From: Siderastrea radians
Lineage: Eukaryota; Cnidaria; Anthozoa; Scleractinia; Rhizangiidae
Length of the DNA: 64,000 nt
Direction of reading: 5' to 3'
Assembly (NCBI GenBank): GCA_964017195.1
Contig: OZ024896.1
Span: 33,612,807 to 33,676,806 of the forward strand
Shown here one piece after another: positions 33,276-46,100 of the stretch (the first letter of the stretch is position 1; every line of letters begins with the position of its first letter). Under the pieces are notes generated by a model. That model had not been told where the DNA came from, searched no databases, and saw nothing but the letters and a program-made list of their open reading frames with translations. The translations under genes were made by a program, and so were the position numbers.

Positions 33276-34363
33276 TATATATAAACAGCGCAGGGCAGCG
33301 CAGGGCAAGGCAGGGGTAGTGATGGGTTACGCAGTATTCCTTTTTTTGGAGGCCTATTCAAGTCACTTGGACCTAACTGAAATTAGCAAGCATGTTTTTA
33401 TTCCTGAGACTAATTTAATAATTTCGCAACTCATTTTACCGTATTGCTAAGGTAATTTAAGCACAACTAAAATCAATAGACTCACATGCTAAAATGACGT
33501 AATCTACTTTGTACTCCGGTAGACTCACGTGAATTTAATATGAGTTCGTCATCTGAGCTCGGCTGAGAATGATATGAACTTCATATGACTAGATCACTCC
33601 AATATATGAAGATTACTATTTGATGTTTAGAGGACAGTTAGCCTTCACGCTGTCGAGAAATACTGGTTTTAACAATTGATAGAGACAACGAAAAAGAGTA
33701 CCGACGATATACCCGACGCTTAACGCATTGGATTTAACGGGTAAATATCACCAGTTTATACAAAAGTTAGTCGAAGTTAGAACAATAGGGGCTTAGGACA
33801 GGTTCTAATTAATTTTTTTCACCAAACAAGCCAGTATAAAAGTGAAATTTAAGAAGGGGAGTTTAGAAGAGAAGAAAAAAAGTTTAGTTTGTGATTGCTG
33901 TGCATATTTTTATGAGCATGTATTATGGAATACGTACAAATTCTATTTTTTTTCTAAATGGAAGACACAACCGTAAGAATCTTCTTCGTACTTTGCCTAT
34001 TCGGATTGCATCATTCCAACCAAAGCGGGTTATCTTCAACAAACAGACTTTGAAATCAAGTTCGGTTTATTGTCTAGAGTCGTCAGTAAAACTGTTAGCT
34101 ATCTGATTTTGCCTCTGAAAACCCAAGCTCAAATTTACTTGCGACGTTTCTAAATAAATTTGGGACGACGGCGCTTATGAAGTTATGCTGCCCGAAATAG
34201 TTGTACAACTAGAGTACTGCACATACATGTAAATTTGGTAGGAATTAAAAGCGGCGTCGGCAGATGTGAAAAAGTTTTGCAAAGTAGAGAAAAAGTCCGC
34301 CTAGTGCGTGTGGTACATGTACCTTAGAAACGCGAACTAAACTGGTACATTGTTTATCATACC
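33276..34363. other. No gene seen
   Basis: GCGCAGGGCA is repeated at 33288-33314. Otherwise AT-rich sequence with small frames only (33891-34106). Confidence 0.45.
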
Positions 34364-34860
34364 ACAGAGGCCCACACAATCTGTTTGTGTAACCGTTTGT
34401 AATACTTACAGTAAATGTATGGGATTTACTGTACGTTTCCTACTATTGCGACCTATCGAAATGGGGCCCATTTCTTGGGAGGCATAGTCAACTGCAAGCT
34501 CCAAATTCTACAAAATCGCTTTTTTATCACTTCTCCTGCACTTCTGAGACAAAAGGACGACAATACACCACAGGTGGGGTAATTTAACGTTTATTTAGCA
34601 TTGGTCCACCCATATATGTTTGTGTGACCGGTTTGTAATATTCATAGTAAATGTATGGGATTTACCCTAAGTTTCATACTATAGCGACGTTTCGCTATAC
34701 ACATATAATAATGGTTTATTATAATAATAATAAACCATTATTATATGTGTATAGCGAAACGTCGCTATAGTATGAAACTTAGGGTAAATCCCATACATTT
34801 ACTATGAATATTACAAACCGGTCACACAAACAGATTGTGTGGGACTCTGTGATCATACAC
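34364..34860. repeat. Nested inverted/direct repeat containing a near-perfect 214-bp palindrome
   Basis: The core palindrome is 34618-34831. Arms of about 104 bp (GTTTGTGTGACCGGTTTGTA ... AATAATGGTTTATTA) match with no mismatch that I can see around a TAATAATAA centre. A diverged direct copy of the left arm begins at 34381 (CTGTTTGTGTAACCGTTTGT). The outer flanks CACAGAGGCCCACACAATCT and AGATTGTGTGGGACTCTGTG are inverted as well. Confidence 0.92.
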
Positions 34861-35168
34861 GCGTCACGCGGTGGTAGCGGCTCAATTTGACAGGGCCGCA
34901 CGCATGGACGTGGACTTTCCAATAACCGAGTCGCGAACTGCATGAGCATCAAAGTTGCGAGACCCAAGTGACGAAATCTCTGCCAAAAAGCAACCTTTGA
35001 AAAAAATATTGTAAGGACGGAGTTCTTCGCCGTCGTTTTAGTATTCAGAATCTCTATAGCAGCCAAACCATACCTCGCTACCATTGGTTATCGAAAGGGG
35101 CAACGATAAACGTAACTGATGTGAGCGTTGGGCGCTCGCCAGGTTGGGATTACATCAGTAAAGAACTT

Positions 35169-35600
35169 AATTAAGACGGAATCCATTAGGAAATTGAGTA
35201 ATTTTAATTTTCAGTGGACAAAAATCTTGTACCAGAATAATTTAAAGCATATCGCATTCTTTTTTACATTTTTTGAGAGCTATGGATGTAATTTGTTATC
35301 TGTAATAACCCCAAAGACAATTTCTTATGGGAGCCCGAGAAAATAAATTTCAAATTTCACAAAATGAAATCTTACGCATAAAAATTTACCTATCTTACCT
35401 GTGTTTACACAATTCCTGTGAAATTTGAAATTGAATTTCACGGACTCCCATGAGAAATTGTCTTTGGGGTTATTACAGATAACAAATTACATCTATAGCT
35501 CTTAAAAAGTGTAAAAAATAATGCGATATACGTTAAATTATTCTGGTACAAGGTTTTTGTCCACTGATTACTCAATTCCCTGATGGATTCCGTCTTAATT
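35169..35600. mobile_element. 432-bp fold-back element, ~175-bp arms
   Basis: AATTAAGACGGAATCCATTA at the left and TGATGGATTCCGTCTTAATT at the right. The arms stay aligned through CTTGTACCAGAATAATTTAA, ATGTAATTTGTTATCTGTAA and TAACCCCAAAGACAATTTCT. Confidence 0.88.
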
Positions 35601-37184
35601 TGTTAACGTAACATAACGTTTATCCAAGATGCAATAAAAAAAAGTTACTTGAACTAAACAAAAATACAAGTGACGGAATCCGGCTAGCTAGGCTTATTTA
35701 TTTTAGCTTTTTATGCGAAAAAATAAAGACGCATAAATTTTTCTCAGGACTGGAGGGGTCAAAAACAGAAAATTACGTTACCGCTAGTGATCGGTGAGGA
35801 TGGCTTCCGACTGGCGAATGATGGAGGAAAGCTTGATGTCCACCAAGAGAAATTACACACTTGCACCGAACTCAACATATCTGAATCACAATTTTTTTTC
35901 CTTGAATTGCGAAACTGACATTGACTTTGAAATTTGCCCATAAGACAACTCTATTTATTTACACGATGGATTGTGAGTAGGGCTCCGGGTCCGCGTAAGT
36001 GTCCTGTACAAGCTCCGACGCCTCTAGCAGGCCTAGGCGAGCTAACTCTTGACGGTCTTGCATAAACCTTACCCCACCCCACCCCCTAAAAAAAAATCCG
36101 GTAAACACAGTGCCTCCCAATACAGAGGTATTTTGCAAAGGTTATGACTATGGAGGGAAAAGCAGATCTTAGCAAGTTTTCCAAAACTCTAAAAAAATGT
36201 GGGTAACTACGCATTTTTCAGAGATAATCAGGAAGCAACCACCACAATTCTAAAACAGCTTTAAAATACAAAGAACGTGAGGTATTTTCTTTCCAAATTT
36301 AAGCTCAATTATCTCTGACAAATTCTTAGTTACCCCCTGAATTTTCTTTTTGTATTCTGATAGCCCCTGCTAAGATCTTCTTTTTTCCACAAAATCATAA
36401 ACCGCGCAAAAATACCATTGTATTCGAACCCGGACCAGGCGCGCTTTTCTCGAAAGCCGCGAAACTTTTCGAGTCGATTTTGGGCATGATAATTCACCCT
36501 GTATCCTGTAAATAAAGACGTTTCTAAGCACCAAATTGTCCTTTAAGTCGTACATTTCTTACCTTGAAGACAGGTTAAAATAGCAGCTTTGTAGAATAAG
36601 TGGATAATATTTTTATAAATGGCTTTTCGGGTCTTTAGAGAAACGCGCTCCAGACCCGAGATGCGCGGAACGTAACAGTAACAAAAGGAGGCACCGTCCT
36701 AAACAGGTTCCTTAGTGAGAAATAGTGGGCACCAAAAATCGGCCATCGGAGCGACCCAAGCACCACTCCCTGCGCGCCAATTTTTCTTCCGCTCTACCCC
36801 CTCTTTGGAGCCTGTTGACAGGCTAGTTAAAAATGACCACCATTGGTTTCATCGCTCAGAAGAATAACCTGCAGACAGGAACTAATTCAGCTAATTACCT
36901 CGACGTAAAGTTTATTTCACCGTAAATCTGTCGGTGTGGACTTTTTAGACCACGGGCAGCCTCCCTATCCGCTCTGGCAGGGCAGTTGAGCTTAAAGACA
37001 AGCGAGCGAGCAAGAAATCCGCCTCGCGCGTGGAAACGTGACTAGCGCGTAGTGTCGAACTGCTAATGAAGTTAGCCTGCTCACTACCGGCACGTACGTC
37101 ATGCGACATTGTTTTTTCTTTTTTTTTTTTGCGCTCACTCCCGTGCTCTCTTGCCTGAGCGGAAAGAGAGTCCGCTCGTAGTCC
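35601..37184. other. No supported gene; old repeat fragments
   Basis: 36080-36370 contains GAGGTATTTTGCAAAGGTTA and a long tail ending GATAGCCCCTGCTAAG. It looks like a dispersed repeat, but no ends could be defined. Small minus-strand frames (36370-36555, 36945-37274) have no recognisable domains. Confidence 0.4.
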
Positions 37185-37860
37185 AGGATTTTTAAGACCA
37201 AAGCCCGATTTTTTTTGGTGAAAAGATACCGAGACTATTTTCGTACTCTGACAGTATGGGCGGAGACAAGTCACAAATCTAGAAAACTAAAATTTATCAA
37301 GGATATCTGATATTAAAAAAAAAAGCATGTTTTCGCGTGAAATTATTGATTTTCTTCGCAAACAGAGAAACTAATTTGCGTCTAAACTGGTTGAGCAACA
37401 GTTACATTTCTAACCGAAAATTTAGCTCAAAAATTCGTACTATCTATTTCTTTAAAAAGAAAATACTATTCTTGCTGTGCGGATTTTCATGGATTTTTAT
37501 GACCAAAGCTCGATTTTAATGGTAGAAACACACCGCGACATATTTTCGTCCACTGACAGTATAGGCAAGGGCAAGTCACAAAACTTGAACACTCAAATTC
37601 TCAAGGATATCTGATATTTTAAAAAGCGTTTTTGAGTGGAATTATTGATCAGTCCTCGCAAACGGAGCCAAGAAACTAATTGTCGTCAAACACGACGGCT
37701 GAGTAACAGTCCCATTTTTTTTTATAAATCTAGCTCTAAAATTTTTTCTCAGATAGCATACTCAGTGATGCCTTTTCATGTGACGTTATTCATTTCATGG
37801 TAAACCGCGAACCAAAATCTGAAAGCTATTGGGACTATTTTTTAATTAAGGTATATGAGA
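37185..37860. repeat. Tandem duplication of ~300 bp, two copies plus a fragment
   Basis: Copy 1 (about 37185-37440) and copy 2 (about 37488-37750) share GATTTTTA(A/T)GACCAAAG, CTGACAGTAT.GGC, CAAGGATATCTGATATT, ATTATTGAT and GAAACTAATT. A third fragment with GGGACTATTTT starts near 37800. Confidence 0.8.
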
Positions 37861-37956
37861 AACTCTTGTGAAAGCCAAATATGGGAGCTTAGCTGTTTTC
37901 TTACAGATGAGCCAGAAAGTGGAGTAAAGTACGAAATATAAGGTTAGTGGATACAA

Positions 37957-38406
37957 GCCCGGGGGGGGGGGGTACTCCCATATATAACCTATATAGGTAT
38001 GTGCCGCTGTGAAGGGTATGGTTTTTAAGCAGTTTGGTCTGGGATAGGGTATAGAAATCAGGGAGTCTTGGTCTAGGATAGGGTATCAATTACCGGGAAA
38101 CTAATGGGTGGTGTGAAAATTTAATCCAATTAATAAATGGGTTTGAAAAACTCGGAAATATAAAATATAAATGAAATCGTGACAATATTGTTGATCGAGA
38201 GATGGTTTTCCATTAAAAGCACTGTGTGGTTATAATTCTGATAGATAGCTCGAAAATAGCTAGTCTAGGATAGGGTAGGGATTTTTGGCATCTAGTCTAG
38301 AATAGGGTTGCAAAAACGACATAAATGTGGTCTGGTATAGGTTAAGGGTTTCAGAGTCCCAGCGGCACACTCCCATCAAAATTTTTCCGAGTACCCCCCC
38401 CCGGGG
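37957..38406. mobile_element. 450-bp element with G-run/C-run inverted ends (GGGGTACTCC family)
   Basis: It starts CCCGGGGGGGGGG-GTACTCC and ends GAGTACCCCCCCCCGGGG. Subterminal GTGCCGCTGTGAAGGGT and AGTCCCAGCGGCAC are also inverted. The interior repeats TCTAGGATAGGGTA several times. Confidence 0.85.
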
Positions 38407-38542
38407 ATACAAGTCTCTCAGTACAGCTCAGTGGTTCTGAGCAGACGATTTTGGGTGTATTGTAGGTCATAGTAGGTTATGTGTCTGCAAAATTACTGCA
38501 ACTTGATGTTTGAAAGCTCTGGATTAATGGTACCTTGACCCT

Positions 38543-38746
38543 TTAAGCCCTGATATAAAAATGCATATTCTCCTTACTGTTCTCCATACATTTCGTACTT
38601 AACTAGTAAGGAGAATTTGTCTAAATATCAAGACATCCTTGGTTATCCTTGGTACTAATCACTTCCTTTATTGTCATCACTTGAATGTTTGAACAAGTAG
38701 TGATAATGTAAAGAGAAATTTAATTTTCACCACTGTTAAGGGTTAA
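38543..38746. mobile_element. TTAA-flanked MITE, second full copy of the 9587 family
   Basis: TTAAGCCCTGATATAAAAAT at the left; CACTGTTAAGGGTTAA at the right. The interior is nearly identical to 9587-9782 (CATATTCTCCTTACTGTTCT, TTGAACAAGTAGTGATAATG). Confidence 0.8.
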
Positions 38747-40106
38747 AGATGACCAATGTTTCTCTTTCTCTTGTTTAAAAGTGTTGCCACTGCAGTTTAA
38801 GTAAATGTTTGAAACAACTAAATTCCGTATTGTGGAACGAACGTACTTTCAGGAATCCAAATCGTGAAGTCATAGAAATGACTACTGCTTCAAAATTGAC
38901 GGTTATCCAGAGCTCAACAACTGGGTCAATCCGCCATAATAACAATGGGCTGGAAACAATAAAAACCAATGAAACTTTTCCATCTCTGTAAGTGCCAAGA
39001 TCGGCTAACCTTAGCTTATCAGTTTGTCCAGAAGGTCGGTCTAAAAACACAATTTTTCTAAATAGTCGAAAAGAGACTTAGCTTAAGGCTGCATCAGTGC
39101 CTAGTTTTACCCAGTTCTCTCTCGTTTAGTTTGAAACTCACTTGCGCTCTAGGGGACTCTTCTGTACTCTCGACAGTTCGCCTCAAACTAACTCCCGTGA
39201 AATCTCATTGACTCTATTGTGCTATCAAAGAGCTGGAACGTCTGTTGACTCTCGTTCTCCTCTGGCCCGGGCAGATTACTATTCTTTTCATTCAGACAAA
39301 GCAATAGTTTTTAAACTTAGAGAACAACAACTGTTCTTTTTTTTATTCCGGATTAACTGCCATCAAAACGGGCCCTGGTAAGTCTTGACATTATTAATCA
39401 GTAGCATGCCAAACTGAGAGTTTGATAGCTTTGATCCTTTACTTCTGGGTCCATATGATTGGTATCAACTGACAACTTTTATTTACGCTTGGTTGTTCGA
39501 GATGCATTTTTATTCATTTCAGAAGACAAAAGTTTCAAGTTTTCGAGTGAGGTCGACACCCCTTCCCTCCCCCCCTTCCATCACACCCTTCCTAGCTCCG
39601 TCAAACTCGAACGATTGAGGTTTTGCGTTTGTTCACTTGTATCTAGTCGACTAAACATGGATCATCCCTGAGTATCAAACTAAATAGTCTAATCTCGTTG
39701 ACATCTGCCACAGTAATTATTGATGTGTTTTGTCAAGAGATTGTGACGTGTAATCTCTTAGTTTCGAGGTCAGGTGTTGTAATACACTTCGTTTTCACTA
39801 TTTAAAAGGAACATTTTGAGCTTCAAATCGTGAAAAGAAAAAAAAAACGAGAACTTTCAACACTATTCTACAGAGAGACTTTCTTAGCTTCTTGATAGAA
39901 AATTAAACTGAGTATGTTCTCATCGCTTTTGAAACTAAATGTCCAGTAATTGCTCAGCCACGTTTGAGGCGTGCTAGTCATGCAAATGAGCAAAAGGAGG
40001 TCATGTGTTTTGAACAAAAAAAATCTTTCACCTTTATACAGGAAATGGTTCAGTTTGCCTAGAGTTGAGAAGATCATATCCTCTTCGATTTCTGGCCGAA
40101 GAGTTC
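38747..40106. other. Upstream flank of the beta-helix receptor gene
   Basis: No supported coding exon. An acceptor-like CCTTTATACAG at 40031-40041 shortly before the start codon suggests that the first coding exon may be preceded by a 5' UTR intron. Several short frames are not recognisable. Confidence 0.4.
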
Positions 40107-43100
40107 ATGAACCGAGTTCCTCTCGAAGCACTTCCGAAGAATCGGCCTCCACTGGTTATGTTCCAGTGCATTTTGTTGGCCGCGTGGATTACGGCTGCTG
40201 CTTCAATTACAAACGTTTTCATCTCCCAAGAATTTGGCGTGGATGATAGAAGCTGCTTTCATGCAAATGACACTCTTCCCTGCAAATCGACCAGTTTCGC
40301 ACTTGGTATTCTGGACGACGTGGCATTTTACGAAGAGACGCTCTTCATTCTCCTAATTCGGGACAAATACCACGCTTTACCTACTCAAGTTCAGATTTCT
40401 CAGCCACGAGCGGACAGACACGTCTTCCTAACTAGTGCAGACGATTCTTCAACAACTGTTATTGACAGTGGGTCCGAATTCTCGGGTGTTATCATTGGCA
40501 CGCAAAAGGGGAGCACAACATACAACATTCACGTATCAAATATTGAGTTTCAGCAGTTCAGCGCAAGCCTTGCCGCTGTGGTAATGATGTGGAATTCTAA
40601 CAATATAACGCTCACCAACTGTGTATTTAAAGACAATGAGCGATCTGGAATTAATGCCTTTGATAGCGGTGTCACGATAGAAGGATGCGTTTTCTCTAAC
40701 AACACGGGAAACGTTCAGCGAACTCGTTTTTCTCCAGATCTACCATCTGTTGCCGGGGGAGCAGGGTTTGTGTATGAAAAAGCTAATGGTTTGACTCTCA
40801 TCGTAAGAGGAACAAACTTTACGGGAAATTCAGCGGCAGTAAACGACGTCATTCCAACTGTGAAATCGATTGTTTCTGTATTGAGTTTCTTAGGTGGAGG
40901 CTTGTTAGTTTACTTTCATGGCACTGCGAAGTCGAACAAAGCATTAGTGGAGAATACCGTTTTGGTAAAAAATAAAGCTACTCTGGGTGGAGGACTGTAT
41001 CTAGCTGTGGATAAAACTGCTTTGACTCAAAACGATACAGGAAACGAAGTAGAAGTACAAGGAACCAGTTTTGTAAGCAATAACGCTTCGCAATTCGGTG
41101 GTGGGCTGAGAATCTTAATAGGGAGTGCGTCATTCCGAACGAAGACCCTTATCAAAGATTGCGTAATTAGAGACAACGTGGCAAGAAGAGGCGGTGGCAC
41201 AGACGTCGTAGTGGCGGAAAACTCGCGGTTGCTCAGCCATCTACAGTTTGATAACGTCACGTGGGAAAGAAACAGTGGTCGGGATGGCGCAGCGGTTCGT
41301 TTGGGCTCACAATCTCTAGCGGAGTATTCTGCAATAATTTCTGTGATCCCAGAGTTTATTGACTGTACCATACAGAATCACCATGCATCATATTACACTT
41401 TCACAAGTCCTTTTACTAGTCAAGGAGTGAGCGTGAAATTTATGAGAACAAATGTGTTCAGTAGGAATCAGGGAATCGGAGCCATGCGGTACTTAGATGG
41501 CGGTTTACACGTAAATGGTACCTTAAAGTTTACTGAAAACTCTGGTTACGTTGGAGGAGCAGTTTTTTTGTCATCGAGTCAAATAACGCTGTACCCTGGT
41601 AGTGAACTTAGTTTTGTGAGAAATCGTGCACTCAACATTGGAGGAGCGATTGCTGTGTTCAACCCCGTCAGTTACGAGGTGATTCGTGAGTACAACCCGC
41701 ACTGTTTTGTGACATACAGCGAGAAGAGAACGAAACCCTCTGAATGGAAGGTAACTAATGAGCCGAGGAGGGAAAGTGTGTGAATGTTTACACCCCGGGG
41801 AGAAGTATTCCCTGAGTAGAAACCCGCCGTTACAACCACTCCGTTGATTCGAGAAAATGAAACTTTTAATTCAAGGAAAAGGGGTCCAATTCTGGGTAGC
41901 TGAAATAGGAACCGGGGAGGGGTGCATGGAGGAACAAAATAGACGGAGATCGAGATACCTTCCGACGTACAAGCAATTCTATACCCCCATCCCGGGGTGC
42001 AAAGGCGGGGGGAGGGGAAGAGGGGTGGTGGCAGCCCCGTCTCCTTTGATTTTTCCTGTTTTATAATATTCTAAAAGGGATTATTTTACCCCGTCTGATT
42101 CTTTACGTCCTCTACAAGATAGGTCGTGGCACTGCTGGGGGGAGGGGGGGGGGCTTTGACGTCATCCAAGTTGGTGGCCAGGATGGCTTGATGACGATCT
42201 TGAATTATATTCCAAAATTGGCGTTTTTCGAAAACTGTTGTGGAAATTGAAAGTTTTTCACGATAGACACAAAAAATACGAGATATCTTTACATTTTGCT
42301 ACTTTCTTTCAACACTTTGTAGTTTATCGCCGGCCGAATGAAGGCAAGAAACACATTTTTCTTCAAACATTGCTTGATGTCATGCTACGTATGACATTTC
42401 ATCTCGTAACTCTAGCAACTGATTCTCACCAAACTGTACTATATACATGTGTATAAGAGAAGAATAAACAGAACAAACAACACAATAAGGGATGAATAAA
42501 CGCCAGCTGTTGATGTAAAATTTTCTTGAAAAAAATCGGGTCAAAGGTCTTCGTGGGTTGCATTCAATGCCCCTGCAGTGTGTGTCTGAGGCTTAATCTT
42601 TACCGTTCTCTTCACCAACTGAATTTTCTTTTCTTAATCAGGCGAAGGTTTCATTTATTGAGAACACGGCCATTTACAGAGGTGCCGCCGTGTATATTGC
42701 TTCATTGAACAGATGTCTTTGGTACGAGGAATATCCATTTTACAGCGCCGAAAAAGCACTCCGCTGGAAGAACATGTTTGAGTATCGCGGAAACGTTCTC
42801 CATCCTGCCAAGAACGGCAAGCAACTGACGGGACCAGAGTACGATATAGCAACTGACACCCATCACTTTCAGCTCAAAGGCGGCGATACAGAAATTAAGG
42901 TAAATTGAACGACCCGGCCTGGTTTTCGAGTCTTTGTCTATCTACTGATATCATAAGAAAACCAAAGTTATTGCATTTGACATGTTTGTTGAGTTACAAT
43001 ATTCTAGAGCCTCAAGTAAAAGAGTGAATTGTGCGTCATAGAGACTCCACTAAATGGAAAAAAATTTCGCTGTTTCCAACAATTCCGGCAAGTTGATCGC

Positions 43101-46100
43101 ACGCGCCAGATTGCGTAACGTCAGCGTTAACTTAATATCACTACGCATGCCTATGTAATAAAAGTACCAAAAGGATCCCATTCTCGACCCCAGAGCTCTT
43201 CTCTTTTGCGCATGACGGAGGGAGGGAAGAGAGCTTACGCGCGCGAAGTCAGAAGAGTAAGCACTGGGGTCGAGAATGAAAGGATCCCAAATCAACTTTT
43301 TTTGGCCATATTTTTTTCGTAAACCCACCATGCAGCGTACGATAAAAAATTCGCGATCAATTTATGGCAGGAAATTACACTTGCAGAAAAAATAGTGATG
43401 AACTATGCAGGTTTTTATCTTCTTTCGAAATCCCTTTTCAGCTTCAGTAAATGATTAAAGAAGCTATGCCATGCCATGAGACTGCGCATGCGGTGCAATC
43501 TCTGATTACAGCAAAAGCAACTGAGCATGAGCACATTAAGTCAAACTTCAACGCTACTGTGCCAAACTGGCGCAGAAACGTCTACTGATTGTTTCGCAAC
43601 ATATACCTTGTTATAGGAAATTAACACTCGTGTTGATTGAGGTATTTAAAATTAATGCGACTTAAATTAACGCGAATTGAAGGGAAAATTACTCCCCAAT
43701 AAAGGAAATTGACGCAAAAGAGGTGGTAAAATTTCAACATGAGGGAAATTAAGCCGAAAACACAAAGAAATACAGTGTGTCGTCACAGCTGGAACAATTT
43801 TGTTTCATAAATGAATTTTAAAACTCGAACAAAACACGTCTACAAGTGTGTGAGGCAATTTATTTACAGACAATGTGGGTTAAATTATGAGGGATGGAGG
43901 GGTTTTTAACCTCCGCTTCCCAACCCTTTATTCCCTGTTCCTGCCTTGTATTTGTTGGCTGCCGCCTCTTTGCATTTTTTCGATTGCGGAATATTGCACA
44001 ATGTTGCGCTTCCCGCCACCTTCCCACCCCTCTTCTCCCGCCTCCCGTACATCTCCCGCCCCCTTTTCTCCCGGTCTCCCGCCCCCCTGTCCCCCTCTAC
44101 AACTCTGCCTACATGCACGTGGAAAAAGGAGAGCTATTGTTTTCTAGATGTCAAGAATGTCTCTACTGAATCCAGAATTTAGGTTTCAAATGATGGAAAT
44201 TAGGGTCGCGAAAATTAACGCTCCACTTAATTAGCAAGGCGCAAATTAACGCTCACAAAAATTAACGCGACTTAAATTATTAAACGCGGATTGTCAAAGT
44301 TCGCCTTAATTTCATGGAGCGTTAATTTCCTAAGCTAAGGTATGCTACAAGGTGACTCGTTTTGTTCTTCTCTTGCTTCTCTACAGTTGTCCCCGGGTGA
44401 GCATATCCCGCTGGATATTCAAGCTTACGATGAACTCAATCACACATATCCCGCCCTGGTCTCTGTAACTGAAATTGAAGTCGACGACACGAAGCCCCTA
44501 CTTCAGTTAGAGAACACCTTCCGAGAATTAGCCCCGTTAAAGAAAAAATCTCCTCCATTCTCGTATCACTTCGCGAATGAAGCCCTATATAAAGAACTGG
44601 CGAATAACACAGTGCATCGCTTCCAGGTTATTGACATTTTCTCTGCTCTAAAGAACAGATTCTTGTTTAATGTCACCGCTATTCCTTGTAGACCGGGATT
44701 CAAGTTTGAGTACGACAAGTGCACTTGTGACGAAAATATTGAAGGCCTGTTAAGGTAACTAAACATTGAACTTAATTCCCCCTCCCTCCCTTCCCTCCCT
44801 GCCCACGTCCCGTCAAATCCTGCCATCGTTTTTGCTGTACGGCGTTCGCAAGTGTTTACCGTAAAGGTTGATTTAAATTGGAAGGATAACACGACTTAAA
44901 ATCATTTACTCAATAGACTACGCGCCTTATCACGGAAACGAAGTTGGTGTCCCTCCTTTTTTGCATTTCTCAGTGTTATGAGTAGCTAATTACCTAGTCT
45001 GCAGCACAAGTATGGAAAAATTTCCCATTGACCACCCATTTTCACTCCCAGATGCGGTAACGACTTAAGGACAGTGTATTTGAAGGAGGGGTACTGGGGC
45101 GATGTCGTGGATGGTCGTTTGGTAACATACCTCTGTCCTTCCCACTACTGCAAGTGCGTGCGCAATGGAGAATTACCCGGATGTATCTTTAATCCGGAAC
45201 GAATCGATGATCAGTGCGCTCATAATCGCACGGGTGTACTGTGTGGGCAATGCCGGCAAGGTTTAAGTGTGGGATTAAGGTCAGTATTACAATTAAAGCA
45301 AGTAAAACAAACAAGCAAACAACAGCAAAAACGAGAAGCTACCACCCGGCATTTTTTCAAAGATGGTCGCCTTAGCTTGAGCCCTTTAAGCTCCAATATC
45401 AACATGCATGGCCTTCCTAGTGTTGTCCATATATCTTTTGTAATACGCTAGCCAGGAGAATTTAATTGAATATCGAGACATTTTGACTTTGGTGCTTATT
45501 TTCTTTATTCCCATGATCTGTATGTTTGATCAAGTGCTCGCATTTTCCGCCCGGAGGGAAACATTGTTCGTGTAGTCGCAAACTTCTTATCATGCTTATT
45601 AAAGGAATTTGTTCAACAAGCGGGGCTGCTTTTACAAAGTTTATGTTTCTCTGAGATTTTAGTCGACGTCATATATAAAGTGTTAACAACAGTTTTAAAA
45701 CTGTTAAATTTGATCGGCAACTGGCACTATCATTAACATTAAGGTAGTTTTAAAATTGAAAAGGGCCAACAACGATGTTCCTTCGAAAAAAGCAAAATAC
45801 CTCAGATTTCATTGTCCTACTTTCCAAGCATTGCCAACCTTCGCTGCAACTTATTCCCCGTTCAAATGGTGTTATATTAATGTAACATAGCGCTAGTTTG
45901 CCTAGACTACGATTTTCCTCCGCTCAGGCATGGCCGCTCGAGCAAGAATAACAAGCAAACGCGCGCGGAAGTTGGCTACCAAGAACAAACGTGACTCTCG
46001 TTCGCTCCTGGCTTGCAACACGCGTGTCACGTTTTCACGCAGCACCCGATAACCGACTTTTGCATGCCGATGGAATTCGCCTTAGTTTATAAGAAAGTAT

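Noticed and set aside
43887..44182. Pro-rich frames in three phases
   Set aside because: They lie in a pyrimidine-rich stretch inside an intronic inverted-end element.
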